Origin: Sphingosinicella sp.
GTDB taxonomy: Bacteria; Pseudomonadota; Alphaproteobacteria; Sphingomonadales; Sphingomonadaceae
Direction: 5' to 3'
NCBI RefSeq assembly: GCF_013911755.1
Contig: NZ_JACESP010000024.1
Location: forward strand, 1 to 58,624
Length of the DNA stretch: 58,624 nucleotides
Under the pieces are notes generated by a model that did not search any database, was not told the DNA's origin, and was given only the letters and a program-made list of their open reading frames with translations. Of the stretch, positions 40,053 through 49,410 are shown piece by piece. Position numbers and translations under genes: made by a program. Every line of letters starts with the position of its first letter. Within the stretch, counting starts at the first letter, position 1.

Positions 40053-41453
40053 GTGAAGAAGCTGTTTCCCCTCCTTTCCGGGCTGGCGCTCGCCGCGTGC
40101 GCGGCCGGGCCGGACTACCGGGCGCCCGTCCCAACAGCGCTCGGCGTGCCCGCCGCATGGAGCGACGGCAGTGCCGCGCCGGAGGGCGATGCCGCGCTTG
40201 CCGAATGGTGGCGCGTCTACAATGATCCGGTGCTCGATGGGCTCGTCGCGCGCGCCGTCGAAAGCAACCTCGATATCGCGCAGGCGGCATCGCGGCTGCG
40301 GCAGGCGCGCGAATCGCTTCGGCAGGCGCAGGCCGATTTCCTGCCATCGGTCAGCGCATCGGGCAGGGGCGGGCGCAATTTCCGCGAAGGCTCGTCCGAC
40401 AACAGCAGCTATTCGCTTGGCGCCGATGCGTCGTGGGAGATCGACCTCTTCGGCGGCACCCGCCGTTCGGTGGAAGCCTCGCGCGCCGATCTTCAATCCG
40501 CCGGCTACAGCCTTGCGAACGTGCGCGCGGCGATCGTCGCGGAAACGGTGCGCAACTATGTCACCGCGCGCCTGGCGCAGGAACGGCTGCGCATCGCGCG
40601 CGACACGCTGAAAACGGTCGAGGACAACTACGATATCGCGCGCTGGCGCGTGCAGGCGGGTCTTGTCTCGTCGCTCGACGAGGAACAGGCGCGCGCCCAG
40701 CTTGCGCAGAACCGCGCCTCGATCCCGTCGATCGAACAGAGCCTCGCAGGCGCGCTCAACCGCATCGCGGTCCTGACGGGCGATGCGCCCGGCGAGGCGA
40801 CGCGCGCACTTGAAACCGCCGCGCCGATCCCGGATGCGCCCGATACGATCACCGTGGGCATCCCCGCCAATACGCTCCGTCAGCGGCCCGATGTGCGGCA
40901 GGCGGAGCGCGCGCTCGCGGCCGCCACGGCGCGCATCGGCGTCGCGGAGTCCGCGCTTTACCCGTCGCTTCGCATCAGCGGCGACGTGGGCACCAGCGCG
41001 CTCTCGCTTGGCGGTCTCGGCGATGTCATCACGGGCGGCCTGTTCGCCTCGATCGGCCAGCTCATCTTCGACGGCGGCGCCACGGCTTCGCGTGTCCGCG
41101 CGCAGGAAGCGGCGGCGGAAGGCGCGTTCGCGGCCTACAAGGGCTCGGTGCTCGGCGCGCTTGAAGACGTGGAGAACGCGCTCGTTGCGCTCCGCGCCGC
41201 GCGGGAGCGGCAAGTGCAGTTCGCCGACGCGTATGACGCGGCGAACAACAGCGCCATTCTGGCGCGCAGCCAGTATCAGGCGGGTCTCACCGATTTCCGG
41301 ACGCTGCTCAGCGCCGAACAGTCGCTGCTGTCGGCGCGGCAGGGTCTTGCCGATGCGGACGCGGACGAGGTGTTCGCGGCGGCGCAGCTTTACAGCGCGC
41401 TCGGGGGCGGATGGCAGACAATGAACACGATCGACGGATGGCAGCCCGAATGA
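40053..41453 (+). CDS. TolC-like outer-membrane efflux lipoprotein (NodT family)
   Basis: A 466-residue NodT-type channel subunit. A lipobox (LALAAC) follows GTG 40053; the start choice is supported by AAAAGG before it. The body shows two homologous halves rich in long amphipathic helices with SYSLGADASWEIDLFGG and QLIFDGG strands, as in TolC. It should form the outer-membrane part of the exporter whose adaptor, ATPase and permease follow immediately. Its stop overlaps the adaptor start in ATGA. Confidence 0.93.
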   Translation: MKKLFPLLSGLALAACAAGPDYRAPVPTALGVPAAWSDGSAAPEGDAALAEWWRVYNDPVLDGLVARAVESNLDIAQAASRLRQARESLRQAQADFLPSVSASGRGGRNFREGSSDNSSYSLGADASWEIDLFGGTRRSVEASRADLQSAGYSLANVRAAIVAETVRNYVTARLAQERLRIARDTLKTVEDNYDIARWRVQAGLVSSLDEEQARAQLAQNRASIPSIEQSLAGALNRIAVLTGDAPGEATRALETAAPIPDAPDTITVGIPANTLRQRPDVRQAERALAAATARIGVAESALYPSLRISGDVGTSALSLGGLGDVITGGLFASIGQLIFDGGATASRVRAQEAAAEGAFAAYKGSVLGALEDVENALVALRAARERQVQFADAYDAANNSAILARSQYQAGLTDFRTLLSAEQSLLSARQGLADADADEVFAAAQLYSALGGGWQTMNTIDGWQPE

Positions 41454-42826
41454 ACGACACGAACACCCAGTCACTCGATGACTTCCTGGGCGCACAGCCG
41501 GAAAAGCCGTGGCGCAAATGGGCGATCTACGCGGGCGTGGCCGTGGCGCTGGTCGTTCTTGTCCTCGTCATCCGCAACTTCCTCTCCGACGACACGCCGC
41601 AATACGACACGCGGCCTGTCGAGCGCGGCGACCTCACCGTCACCGTCGCGGCGACGGGAAACCTGAAGCCGATCAACCAGGTCGATGTCGGTTCCGAACA
41701 GTCGGGTCTCATCACCAAGGTGTTCGTCGACGTGAACGACCGCGTCACGCGCGGCCAGCAGCTTGCCGAACTCGATCCCTCGCGGCTTCAGGACGCGGTG
41801 GCGCAGGCGCGCGCGCAGGTCGCGTCCGCCGAAGCCGGCATCGCGCAGGCGAAGGCGAGCGTCTCGCTTTCGAAAGCGACGCTCGATCGGCAGGAAGAGG
41901 TCTCCCGCCTGTCGGGCGGCCGTGTGCCCTCGAAGACAGAGCTGGACAGCGCGCGGGCGAGTTACAGTCAGTCCATCGCGAGTCTGCGCTCGGCGGAAGC
42001 CCAGCTTCTCGTCGCGCGCGCGCAGCTGTCTTCGGCGGAAACCAATCTTTCCAAGGCGCGCATCGTCTCGCCGGTCACCGGCGTCGTGCTCTCGCGCGAT
42101 ATCGAGCCCGGCCAGACCGTCGCCGCCTCGTTCAACGCGCCGGTGCTGTTCACCATTGCCGAGGATCTGCGGCAGATGGAGGTCGAGGTCTCCGTCGACG
42201 AGGCGGACGTCGGCCAGGTGAAGGACGGCCAGAGCGCGAATTTCAGTGTCGATGCGTTTCCTGGCCGCACGTTTCCGGCGAAGGTGACCCGCGTGAACGT
42301 CGGTTCGAACGCGAGTTCGAGCAGCAGCGGTTCGTCGTCCTCGTCCTCGGGTGCCAGCACCAACACCGTCGTCGCCTATACGGCGGTGCTCAATGTTGAC
42401 AACCGCGACGAAACGCTCCGCCCCGGCATGACCGCGACGGCGGACATTGTCGCGAGCCGCGTGGAAAACGTGCTGCTCGTGCCGAATGCTGCGCTGCGCT
42501 TCAATCCGGCGACGCAAGCGGGCGCGTCGCAGGGCGGCGGCATCACCAGCCAGCTGGTCATGCGCCCGCGCCGCGGCGGCAATGCGCAGAAGTCGGTGGG
42601 CTTCGGCGCGGGCAGCACGCAGACCGTTCATGTCGTCGGCGCGGACGGCCAGCCCAAATCGGTCGAGGTCGTCGTCGGCGACAGCGACGGGGCCAACACG
42701 GCGATCCTGAGCGGCGATATCAAGGAAGGCATGAAGGTCATCGTCGGCCAGCTCGTCGCCGGGCAGGAAGCGCCGCCTGCGCGGGGCAACCGGCGTTCGG
42801 CGGAAAAGGCCGGCAATGGCCGATGA
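41450..42826 (+). CDS. MacA-like periplasmic adaptor with a serine-rich insert
   Basis: A 458-residue membrane-fusion protein with one N-terminal helix (about 24-42), lipoyl halves (QSGLITKVFVDVNDRV and RIVSPVTGVVLSRDIEPG), a long helical hairpin (about 100-200) and a beta-barrel. Residues about 285-303 form an unusual serine-rich stretch (SNASSSSSGSSSSSSGAS) within the barrel region. The tail is glycine- and arginine-rich. Its coding end overlaps the ATPase start by 11 bases. Order TolC, MacA, ATPase, permease makes a complete tripartite pump, probably for a peptide, lipid or macrolide-like substrate. Confidence 0.92.
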   Translation: MNDTNTQSLDDFLGAQPEKPWRKWAIYAGVAVALVVLVLVIRNFLSDDTPQYDTRPVERGDLTVTVAATGNLKPINQVDVGSEQSGLITKVFVDVNDRVTRGQQLAELDPSRLQDAVAQARAQVASAEAGIAQAKASVSLSKATLDRQEEVSRLSGGRVPSKTELDSARASYSQSIASLRSAEAQLLVARAQLSSAETNLSKARIVSPVTGVVLSRDIEPGQTVAASFNAPVLFTIAEDLRQMEVEVSVDEADVGQVKDGQSANFSVDAFPGRTFPAKVTRVNVGSNASSSSSGSSSSSSGASTNTVVAYTAVLNVDNRDETLRPGMTATADIVASRVENVLLVPNAALRFNPATQAGASQGGGITSQLVMRPRRGGNAQKSVGFGAGSTQTVHVVGADGQPKSVEVVVGDSDGANTAILSGDIKEGMKVIVGQLVAGQEAPPARGNRRSAEKAGNGR

Positions 42827-43520
42827 TCCGATCATTCGCCTGCGCGGGATCACCAAAACCTACGGCACAGGCGCGACCGCCTTTCAGGCGCTGAAAAGCA
42901 TCGATCTCGATATCACGCGCGGCGATTTCGTCGCGGTGATGGGCCCGTCGGGATCGGGCAAGTCGACGGCGATGAACATCCTCGGCTGCCTCGATGTGCC
43001 GACGAGCGGTGAATATCTGTTCCGCGGCCACCACGTCGAAACGCTGGACCGCGATCAGCGCGCGCTGCTCCGCCGCCGCTATTTCGGCTTCGTGTTCCAG
43101 GGCTTCAACCTGCTGTCGCGTACCACCGCGCTCGAAAACGTCGAGCTGCCGCTGCTTTACCGCGGCGAGGACCGGCGGACACGCTACGAACGCGGCATGG
43201 CGGCGCTCGACAAGGTGGGGCTCAAGCCGTGGTGGGACCACACGCCCGCCGAGCTATCGGGCGGCCAGCAGCAGCGTGTTGCGATCGCACGCGCGATCGT
43301 GACGAGCCCCGACGTGCTGCTCGCCGATGAACCGACCGGCAACCTCGATACGGAGCGCTCGTTCGAGATCATGGAGCTGCTCACCGATTTGAACCGCAGC
43401 GGCATCACCGTGCTGATGGTGACGCACGAGCCCGACATGGCCGCCTACGCGCGCACCATCGTGCATTTCCGCGACGGCCTCGTCGAACGCGTCGAAAACA
43501 CTGGAAAGGCGGGGGTGTAA
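42816..43520 (+). CDS. MacB-type ABC transporter ATP-binding protein
   Basis: A 234-residue ATPase with Walker A GPSGSGKST (43-51), the Q-loop VFQGFNLLSRTTALENVELP, signature LSGGQQQRVAIARAI, Walker B LLADEPTGNLD and the H-loop VTHEPD. The LLSRTTALENVELP tract is the usual MacB-family reading. ATPase and permease are separate proteins here, unlike fused E. coli MacB. The start is within the adaptor coding end, and the permease follows after three bases. Confidence 0.95.
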   Translation: MADDPIIRLRGITKTYGTGATAFQALKSIDLDITRGDFVAVMGPSGSGKSTAMNILGCLDVPTSGEYLFRGHHVETLDRDQRALLRRRYFGFVFQGFNLLSRTTALENVELPLLYRGEDRRTRYERGMAALDKVGLKPWWDHTPAELSGGQQQRVAIARAIVTSPDVLLADEPTGNLDTERSFEIMELLTDLNRSGITVLMVTHEPDMAAYARTIVHFRDGLVERVENTGKAGV

Positions 43521-43523
43521 CCG

Positions 43524-44732
43524 ATGCTCGGCACCACGATCACGCTCGCCTTCCGCGCCATCATGCGCCACAAATTGCGCTCGTTCCTCACCACGCTCGG
43601 CATCATCATCGGCGTCGCCGCGGTCGTCACCATGACGACGCTCGGCAACGGCGCGACCGCCGCGGTGCGCGAGCAGATCGCAAGCCTCGGCGCGAACATC
43701 CTGCAGCTTCGCCCCGGTCAGGGCTTCGGCCGTGGCGGCGGCGGGCCGCGCCCGCCGGACTTCAAACCCGAGGATGTCACCGCGATCGCGAACCAGCTCA
43801 CCGGCGTGCGTGCGGTCGCGCCGATGGCGCAAAGTTCGGGCACCGCGATCTACGAAGGCAACAACTGGAACACGACCGTGAACGGCACCTCCGCCTCCTA
43901 TTTCGAGGCGCAGCAGTGGCCGCTGAACAGTGGCCGCCTGTTCATGCCGGAAGAGGAGCAGGCGGGTAAGCCCGTCTGCATCATCGGCAACACGCTGAAG
44001 AACAACCTGTTCCGGCAGACCGACCCGCTCGGCAAGCGCTTCCGCATCAAGGGCGTTTCCTGCCAGGTAATCGGCGTACTCGGCACGCGCGGGCAGGGCG
44101 GCTTCGGTCAGGATCAGGACGATGTCGTCGTCATGCCGATCAAGTTCGTGCAGCGGCGGTTCACGGGCGACCGCGAGATCGGCCAGATCATGGTCGCGGT
44201 GGACGATGCCTATGATACGCAGACCGTGCAGGCCTCGCTCGAAGACCTGATGCGCGAGCGGCGCAAGATCAAGCCGGGCGATCCCGACAACTTCAACGTG
44301 TTCGATACCAAGCAGATTTCGGACACGCTGACCGGCACCACCACGATTCTCACGCAGATCGTCGGCGCGGTCGCCGCGATCTCGCTGCTCGTCGGGGGCA
44401 TCGGTATCATGAACATCATGCTGGTGTCGGTGACGGAGCGCACGCGCGAGATCGGCATCCGCCTCGCGATCGGTGCGGTGGCGCGCGAGGTGCTGATGCA
44501 GTTCCTCGTCGAAGCCGTGGTGCTCTCGTGCCTCGGCGGGCTCATCGGCCTCGTCATCGCGCTGTTCGCCTCGATCGCGATCGCGCCCCTGATGCAGGTG
44601 CCCTTCATCTTCGATCCGAAGATCAACGTGCTTGCGTTCATCTTCTCGGCGGCAATCGGCGTGGTGTTCGGCTATTTCCCCGCGCGCCGCGCGGCGTCGC
44701 TCAACCCTATCGACGCGCTCCGCCACGAATGA
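43524..44732 (+). CDS. MacB-type ABC transporter permease
   Basis: A 402-residue FtsX-family permease: one N-terminal helix (about 20-42, FLTTLGIIIGVAAVVTM), a large periplasmic domain, and three C-terminal helices with the coupling sequence VTERTREIGIRLAIGA. A glycine-rich linker (GQGFGRGGGGPRP) lies near residue 70 in the periplasmic part. It ends SLNPIDALRHE, the consensus terminus of the family. It completes the exporter encoded from 40053 and is convergent with the methyltransferase gene four bases away. Confidence 0.95.
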   Translation: MLGTTITLAFRAIMRHKLRSFLTTLGIIIGVAAVVTMTTLGNGATAAVREQIASLGANILQLRPGQGFGRGGGGPRPPDFKPEDVTAIANQLTGVRAVAPMAQSSGTAIYEGNNWNTTVNGTSASYFEAQQWPLNSGRLFMPEEEQAGKPVCIIGNTLKNNLFRQTDPLGKRFRIKGVSCQVIGVLGTRGQGGFGQDQDDVVVMPIKFVQRRFTGDREIGQIMVAVDDAYDTQTVQASLEDLMRERRKIKPGDPDNFNVFDTKQISDTLTGTTTILTQIVGAVAAISLLVGGIGIMNIMLVSVTERTREIGIRLAIGAVAREVLMQFLVEAVVLSCLGGLIGLVIALFASIAIAPLMQVPFIFDPKINVLAFIFSAAIGVVFGYFPARRAASLNPIDALRHE

Positions 44733-44736
44733 ACCT

Positions 44737-45489
44737 TCAGCCGCGCCGGCGGCGATATTCGGCAAGGCCCGTGGCGATGGGGCGCGTCAGCCAGCCGCGC
44801 AGCTTGCCGAGCTTGTAGGCATGGACGCCCGGGTGGGAGAGCGGCAGTGGCCGTTCGAGCAGGCCGCGCAGCGAGGCCTCGCCGAAGCGCTGTACGGCCT
44901 CGGGAATCTCGCCGCGGAAATAGCCGATCAGGTTCTGGCGATACCACGGCGCGATGCGCGCGTCGGTCCACAGCGCGTAGCGCAGGAAGTCGAACGGCCG
45001 GTAGCCGCGCGCGCGGAATTTTTCCGCCCAGTATTCGGGCCAGCGCTCGTTGACATGGCCGGTGCCGCCCTGATGCGGCGCGGCGGCGGAAATCAGCAGC
45101 GTGTCCGAAAGCGAAGCCATCAGGTCCGCGAAGGCGTCGGCGCGCGTTTCATCCAGATGCTCGGCGACCTCGAACGACATGGCAAGGTCGAAACGCGCCT
45201 GCGGCAGCGGCGGACGGAATGGTGTCGGCGCGCTGCCGAGGTCGAAGCGCACGAAGTCGCTTTCGGCGATCCGCAGGCTTTTCGCGGGCACCCATGGACC
45301 GTCAAGGCCGATCGCCGTCTCCACGCCCTCGGCGCGGAATCCGTTCAGCCAGATGCCGTCGCCGCAGCCGATATCGACCACCGACGATGGGCCGATCAGA
45401 TCGACGACAAGCGGCACCAGCGCCTGCGCGGAGCGGGCGGCGCGATCGGCGCGGCGCGTGTAGAACTGCTTCGAATATTCGTGCTTCAT
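44737..45489 (-). CDS. Class I SAM-dependent methyltransferase
   Basis: A 250-residue methyltransferase with VVDIGCGDGIWL at 37-48 as the SAM loop, an acidic residue at the end of the second strand (GLDGPW) and FEVAEHLDE as the post-loop. The start ATG 45489 overlaps the stop of the glycosyltransferase gene (ATGA), so a longer frame is rejected. Its substrate is probably a sugar or glycan group from the upstream enzyme, inferred only from this coupling. Confidence 0.9.
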   Translation of the reverse strand: MKHEYSKQFYTRRADRAARSAQALVPLVVDLIGPSSVVDIGCGDGIWLNGFRAEGVETAIGLDGPWVPAKSLRIAESDFVRFDLGSAPTPFRPPLPQARFDLAMSFEVAEHLDETRADAFADLMASLSDTLLISAAAPHQGGTGHVNERWPEYWAEKFRARGYRPFDFLRYALWTDARIAPWYRQNLIGYFRGEIPEAVQRFGEASLRGLLERPLPLSHPGVHAYKLGKLRGWLTRPIATGLAEYRRRRG

Positions 45490-46730
45490 TGCACTGTCTC
45501 CCGAACGGCCGCGTGTAGGTACGCGGCGTATCCATCCATCATCGCGCGCAGGCTGAAATCGGCGGCGCGCGACCGGCACGCGGTTTCGCCGCGCGGGCCT
45601 GCGAGGCGCGCCAGCATCGCGCGGGCCATCGCGGCGGCGTCCCCCACGGGCACCAGGGTGCCGCAGCGTTCGGTCAGCACCTCGCGCACACCGGTGGGGC
45701 AGGCGGTGGCGACGACCGGCGTGCCGCAGGCAAGCGCTTCAATCAGCACGTTGCTCGCGCCTTCCCAGCGCGACGACAGCACTGAAAGCGCTGCGCGCGC
45801 GACGAAGGCGTGCGGGTTCGCCTGATAGCCGCCGAGCCACAGGTCGCCGCCGATGCCGAGCGCTCCGGCAAGCGTCTTGAGCCGCGCGCGTTCCGCGGCG
45901 GGGCCGTCGCCGAGGATGACGAGCCGCATCGGGCGCACTTGCCGTGCGGCAGCGAAGGCGCGGATCAGCGTGGCGAAATCCTTTTGCGGGCTCAGCCGAC
46001 CCACGGCGATCACGACGGGCGGCGCGCCGGCGGCGAACCACGGGTGATCGACGGGCGCCTGCGCCTCCCGCACGATCGCGTCGATATCGACGCCGTTCGG
46101 GATCACGGCCAGCCGCTCGGGCGAAACGCCCTGCGATTGCAGATCGTCTCCCAGCTCGCGCGATACGGCGATCACGCCGTCCATCATGCCGTACTGCGCG
46201 CGTTCGAGCGCGGCGGCGCTTCGCCGGATCAGCCCCGCCGCCAGACCGGCGCGCTTCGGCGGCGTGGCTGCGGCGAGGGCGTTGCTCGCGCGCGCCACCA
46301 GCCGCGTCCCGGAAGCGCCGGACAGGCGGTGCGCGGCGCAGGCGAAGGCGTGCATGTGGTTCCCCGAGGAAAACAGCACGACGGGCCGGAGCCGCCGGAT
46401 CGCCGCGGCGAGCGCCGGCACCGCCCGGAGACTGTCGGCAGCGCGTGAGAGGCGCGGCGGGCCTCCCGCGATCACGCGCACGGGCAGGCTGCCCGTATCC
46501 TCGGCGAAGGCGCCGCTGCGGCGCACCACCCACAGTTCGGCGGCAAGCCCCGATGCGGCGGCGGCTCTGGCGATCCTGATCGCATTGCGAACGACACCGC
46601 TTGCGCGCAGGTCATAAACGAGGATCGCCGCCTGAACCGCGACCGTGCTGCGGCGAACCGGGGCATCGGGCGCGCGCAGCGGACGCCATGTGTCGGTCTC
46701 CACGCGGCGAAGGGTGCCGGCACTCTGCAT
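45486..46730 (-). CDS. Glycosyltransferase family 4 protein
   Basis: A 414-residue GT-B enzyme. The donor-binding half has VGRLSPQKDFATLIRAFA, VILGDGPAAERARL and the E-x7-E signature in RWEGASNVLIEALACGTPVVAT. The N half begins ILVYDLRASGVVRNAIRIA, the acceptor-side glycine-rich turn being replaced by GVVRN. It transfers an activated hexose to a surface glycan or lipid. It and the coupled methyltransferase form a two-gene unit with no polysaccharide export gene nearby. Confidence 0.9.
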   Translation of the reverse strand: MQSAGTLRRVETDTWRPLRAPDAPVRRSTVAVQAAILVYDLRASGVVRNAIRIARAAAASGLAAELWVVRRSGAFAEDTGSLPVRVIAGGPPRLSRAADSLRAVPALAAAIRRLRPVVLFSSGNHMHAFACAAHRLSGASGTRLVARASNALAAATPPKRAGLAAGLIRRSAAALERAQYGMMDGVIAVSRELGDDLQSQGVSPERLAVIPNGVDIDAIVREAQAPVDHPWFAAGAPPVVIAVGRLSPQKDFATLIRAFAAARQVRPMRLVILGDGPAAERARLKTLAGALGIGGDLWLGGYQANPHAFVARAALSVLSSRWEGASNVLIEALACGTPVVATACPTGVREVLTERCGTLVPVGDAAAMARAMLARLAGPRGETACRSRAADFSLRAMMDGYAAYLHAAVRETVQ

Positions 46731-46837
46731 AAGGGTCTCCGAAAGCTACGGAGACCCCCTGCGCGACGGGGATGGCGGCGGCGTTGGCCGAAGATTTGGA
46801 TATGTCCATGTTGCGGCGGCGCGGGCGCCGCGCGTGT

Positions 46838-48214
46838 TCAGTTGGCGATGGGCAGCCGCAGTGTGGCGGCGAGACCGGGACTCCTGTTCTGGAAGCCAAG
46901 CTCGGCATGGTGGCAGCGCGCCACGGCCTCCACGAGCGCGAGGCCAAGGCCTTGTCCGGCGGCGGCGGCCTGCGCGGGCGCGCGAAAGAAGCGCTCGGTG
47001 ATGCGCGGCAGGTCGGCGGCGTCGACGCCCGGTCCGTCGTCCGTCACGTCGATCCGCGCGCTCGCTGTCTCGCGGGCCAGAGCGACGCGCACGGTGCCGC
47101 CCGGCGGCGTGTATTTCACGGCGTTGTCGATCAGGTTCGTCACCGCCTGGAACAGAAGGTCGCGGTCGCCGCGCGCGCGGATGCCTGGCGCGATGTCGGT
47201 GGCGAGGTGCAACGCACCCACTTCGGTGGCGGGGGCATAAAGTTCGGCGGCGTCGCTGACGAGCGCCGAAAGGTTGACGCTCTCCGCCGCAAGCGTGTGA
47301 CGCCCGGCCTCGATGCGCGCGATGCGCAGCAGCGCATCGAACGTCGCTTGCAGGCGTGCGGCGCTTTCGTTCGCCTGCGCGATCAGCGTTTCCCGGGTCG
47401 CGGCATCGTCCGCGCTGTCCAGCTCCTCCAGATCCGCGCGGATGCGTGCAAGCGGCGTGCGGAGTTCGTGCGCGATACTGTCGGAAACGCGCGCCACGGA
47501 CTGGATCAGGTTCTCGATCCGATCCAGCATCGCGTTCAGCGTTTCGGCGAGGTGATCGAAGTCGTCGCCGGTGCCGCGAAGCGCCACGCGTCCGGTGAGG
47601 TCGCCCGCCATCACGCGCTCCGCCGTTCCGGCGATGGCATCGATGCGGCGGCCGACCGCGCGGCTCGTCAGCACGCCGCCGATGAGCCCCAGCGCCAGCG
47701 CTACGGCGGTGCCCCAGCCGATCGCCTGCCCGATCAGCTCCTCGCGCTCATCGACATCCTCGGTGTCGCGCGCGATCAGCAGGCGGGTGCCGTCGGGGAA
47801 GCGCTGCTCATAGGTGTAGGCCTCGTTTTCCCGCGCGACGCCGCCGTCGAAGGTTTCGAACTCGAAGCGGAACCACGGGCTTTGGACGAGCGGTGGCGGC
47901 GCGGGCATGTTGGCCGTGATCCATTCGCCGTCGGGCGCGACGAGGGCATGAAAGGCCCGCCGTCTGGAGGGGCTCTCCCGGCGGACGTCGAGCGCATCGA
48001 CCAGCGCATCGTCGCCATGCTTTTCGTGGAGAGCGGAGAGCGTGCGCACCTCGGCAAGAACGGTCGCCCGCACCTCGGCAAGCGGCGCGGTCACGAATAT
48101 CCGCCACGCGATCGCCCCCATTGCCGCGTAGGACACCACGAACCACGCGCTGTAGGCGAGCGCGAGGCGGAACGTCATGCCGCGCGTGAAGCGAAGGGCC
48201 GGGTGCTGTATCAC
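46838..48214 (-). CDS. Sensor histidine kinase with HAMP domain
   Basis: A 458-residue two-component kinase starting at GTG 48214. TM1 is about 15-37, a periplasmic domain of about 120 residues has no named fold, and TM2 is about 168-188, followed by HAMP. The H-box is SIAHELRTPLAR with H249, then NLIDNAVKYTPPGGT (N-box), DDGPGVD (G1) and GQGLGLAL (G2). The signal may be envelope stress or metal, as for related kinases, but this is a guess. Its GTG overlaps the regulator stop by four bases. Confidence 0.93.
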   Translation of the reverse strand: MIQHPALRFTRGMTFRLALAYSAWFVVSYAAMGAIAWRIFVTAPLAEVRATVLAEVRTLSALHEKHGDDALVDALDVRRESPSRRRAFHALVAPDGEWITANMPAPPPLVQSPWFRFEFETFDGGVARENEAYTYEQRFPDGTRLLIARDTEDVDEREELIGQAIGWGTAVALALGLIGGVLTSRAVGRRIDAIAGTAERVMAGDLTGRVALRGTGDDFDHLAETLNAMLDRIENLIQSVARVSDSIAHELRTPLARIRADLEELDSADDAATRETLIAQANESAARLQATFDALLRIARIEAGRHTLAAESVNLSALVSDAAELYAPATEVGALHLATDIAPGIRARGDRDLLFQAVTNLIDNAVKYTPPGGTVRVALARETASARIDVTDDGPGVDAADLPRITERFFRAPAQAAAAGQGLGLALVEAVARCHHAELGFQNRSPGLAATLRLPIAN

Positions 48215-48888
48215 TGGGGCCGCCGCAGGCTGTAACCAGCGCCGCGCACGGTTTCGATCAGCGGCACGTCGAAGCCCTTGTCGATCTTCTGGCGCAGGTG
48301 GCTCACATGCTGGTCGACGATGTTGGTCTGCGGGTCGAAATTATAATCCCACACGGCCTCCAGGATCATGGTGCGGGTCAGCACGTGCCCGGCGTGCCGC
48401 GCCATGTATTCGAGCAGGCGGAACTCGAGCGTGCTGAGCGGGATGCGCCTGCCGCCGCGCGCCACGGTGCGCGCGAGAAGATCGATTTCAAGGTCGGCGA
48501 CGACAAGCGTCGATTTCGAAGGCGCCGCGGCGGGCCGCCGCCCGAGCGCATCGATCCGCGCGAGCAGTTCCGACATCGCGAACGGTTTCGTCAGATAATC
48601 GTCCGATCCGGCGCGAAGCCCCCGCACGCGCTCGTCCACCTCGCCGAGCGCGGAGAGGATGATCACCGGCGTGCGGTTTCCCGCCGCGCGCATCGTCTGC
48701 AGGATGGTGAGCCCGTCGACGCCGGGCAGCATCCGGTCGAGGATGACAACGTCATAGGCTTCGCCCGCCACGCGGTAGAGCCCCTCGCGCCCGTCGGCGA
48801 TATGTTCGGCGATGTGGCCCGCTTCGCCGAGGCCCTTCACCACATAGGCGGCGACGCGTTCATCGTCTTCGATCAACAGGATACGCAT
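48211..48888 (-). CDS. OmpR/PhoB-family response regulator
   Basis: A 225-residue regulator. The receiver has the acidic pair DD at 8-9 and phospho-acceptor D51 in VVILDRMLPGVDG, and the switch lysine in YLTKPFAMSELLAR. A winged-helix domain (about 125-220) follows with LSTLEFRLLEYMARHAGHVLTR in two blocks. The start ATG 48888 begins at the receiver (MRILLIEDDE); an upstream codon would add only four residues. It is translated with the overlapping kinase gene and diverges from the Rrf2 regulator by 84 bases. Confidence 0.95.
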   Translation of the reverse strand: MRILLIEDDERVAAYVVKGLGEAGHIAEHIADGREGLYRVAGEAYDVVILDRMLPGVDGLTILQTMRAAGNRTPVIILSALGEVDERVRGLRAGSDDYLTKPFAMSELLARIDALGRRPAAAPSKSTLVVADLEIDLLARTVARGGRRIPLSTLEFRLLEYMARHAGHVLTRTMILEAVWDYNFDPQTNIVDQHVSHLRQKIDKGFDVPLIETVRGAGYSLRRPQ

Positions 48889-48972
48889 GGGCGGCAACAA
48901 GACGCACGCAGCAAGCGCATGTCAATTCTCGTCTGCCCTTGCATTGCCGCATTGCGCCGTCATAGGAGGAAT

Positions 48973-49410
48973 ATGCTTTCTCAACGGACGCGGTATACAA
49001 TTCGCGCGCTCCAGCACCTTGCTGACCATTACGGCGAGGGGCCGATCCGTCTTTTCGACATCGCCGAGGCGCAGAACATCCCGAAAAAGTTCCTGACCGT
49101 GATCCTGTCGGAGTTCGCCCGGCTCGGCATCGTCGGCACCAAGCGGGGGCCAGATGGCGGCTACTGGCTCGCGGTGCCGCCGGTGGACGTGCGCTACGGC
49201 GATATCGTGCGGCTGACGCGCGGTTCGCTCGCGCTCGTGCCCTGCGCCAGCCGTTTCGACTACAAGCCCTGCGAGAACTGCGTCACCGAAACGGAATGCC
49301 GCCTGCACCGCCTGATGGTGATGGTGCGCGACGAGACGGCGCGCGTCCTCGATACGGTTACGCTCGCCGACCCGATCCCGCTGCCTGAGCCTGAGCCCGA
49401 GCCGCTCTGA
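48973..49410 (+). CDS. Rrf2-family transcriptional regulator with four cysteines
   Basis: A 145-residue winged-helix regulator. The DNA-reading part has DIAEAQNIPKKFLTVIL, and GGYWLAVPP forms the wing. Cysteines C91, C100, C103 and C109 lie where IscR, NsrR and RirA hold an Fe-S cluster, so it may sense iron, NO or redox state; the extra cysteine is unusual. AGGAGGA precedes ATG 48973. The tail is a repetitive PEPEPEP, and its last 53 bases overlap the end of the DUF2783 gene on the other strand. Confidence 0.9.
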   Translation: MLSQRTRYTIRALQHLADHYGEGPIRLFDIAEAQNIPKKFLTVILSEFARLGIVGTKRGPDGGYWLAVPPVDVRYGDIVRLTRGSLALVPCASRFDYKPCENCVTETECRLHRLMVMVRDETARVLDTVTLADPIPLPEPEPEPL

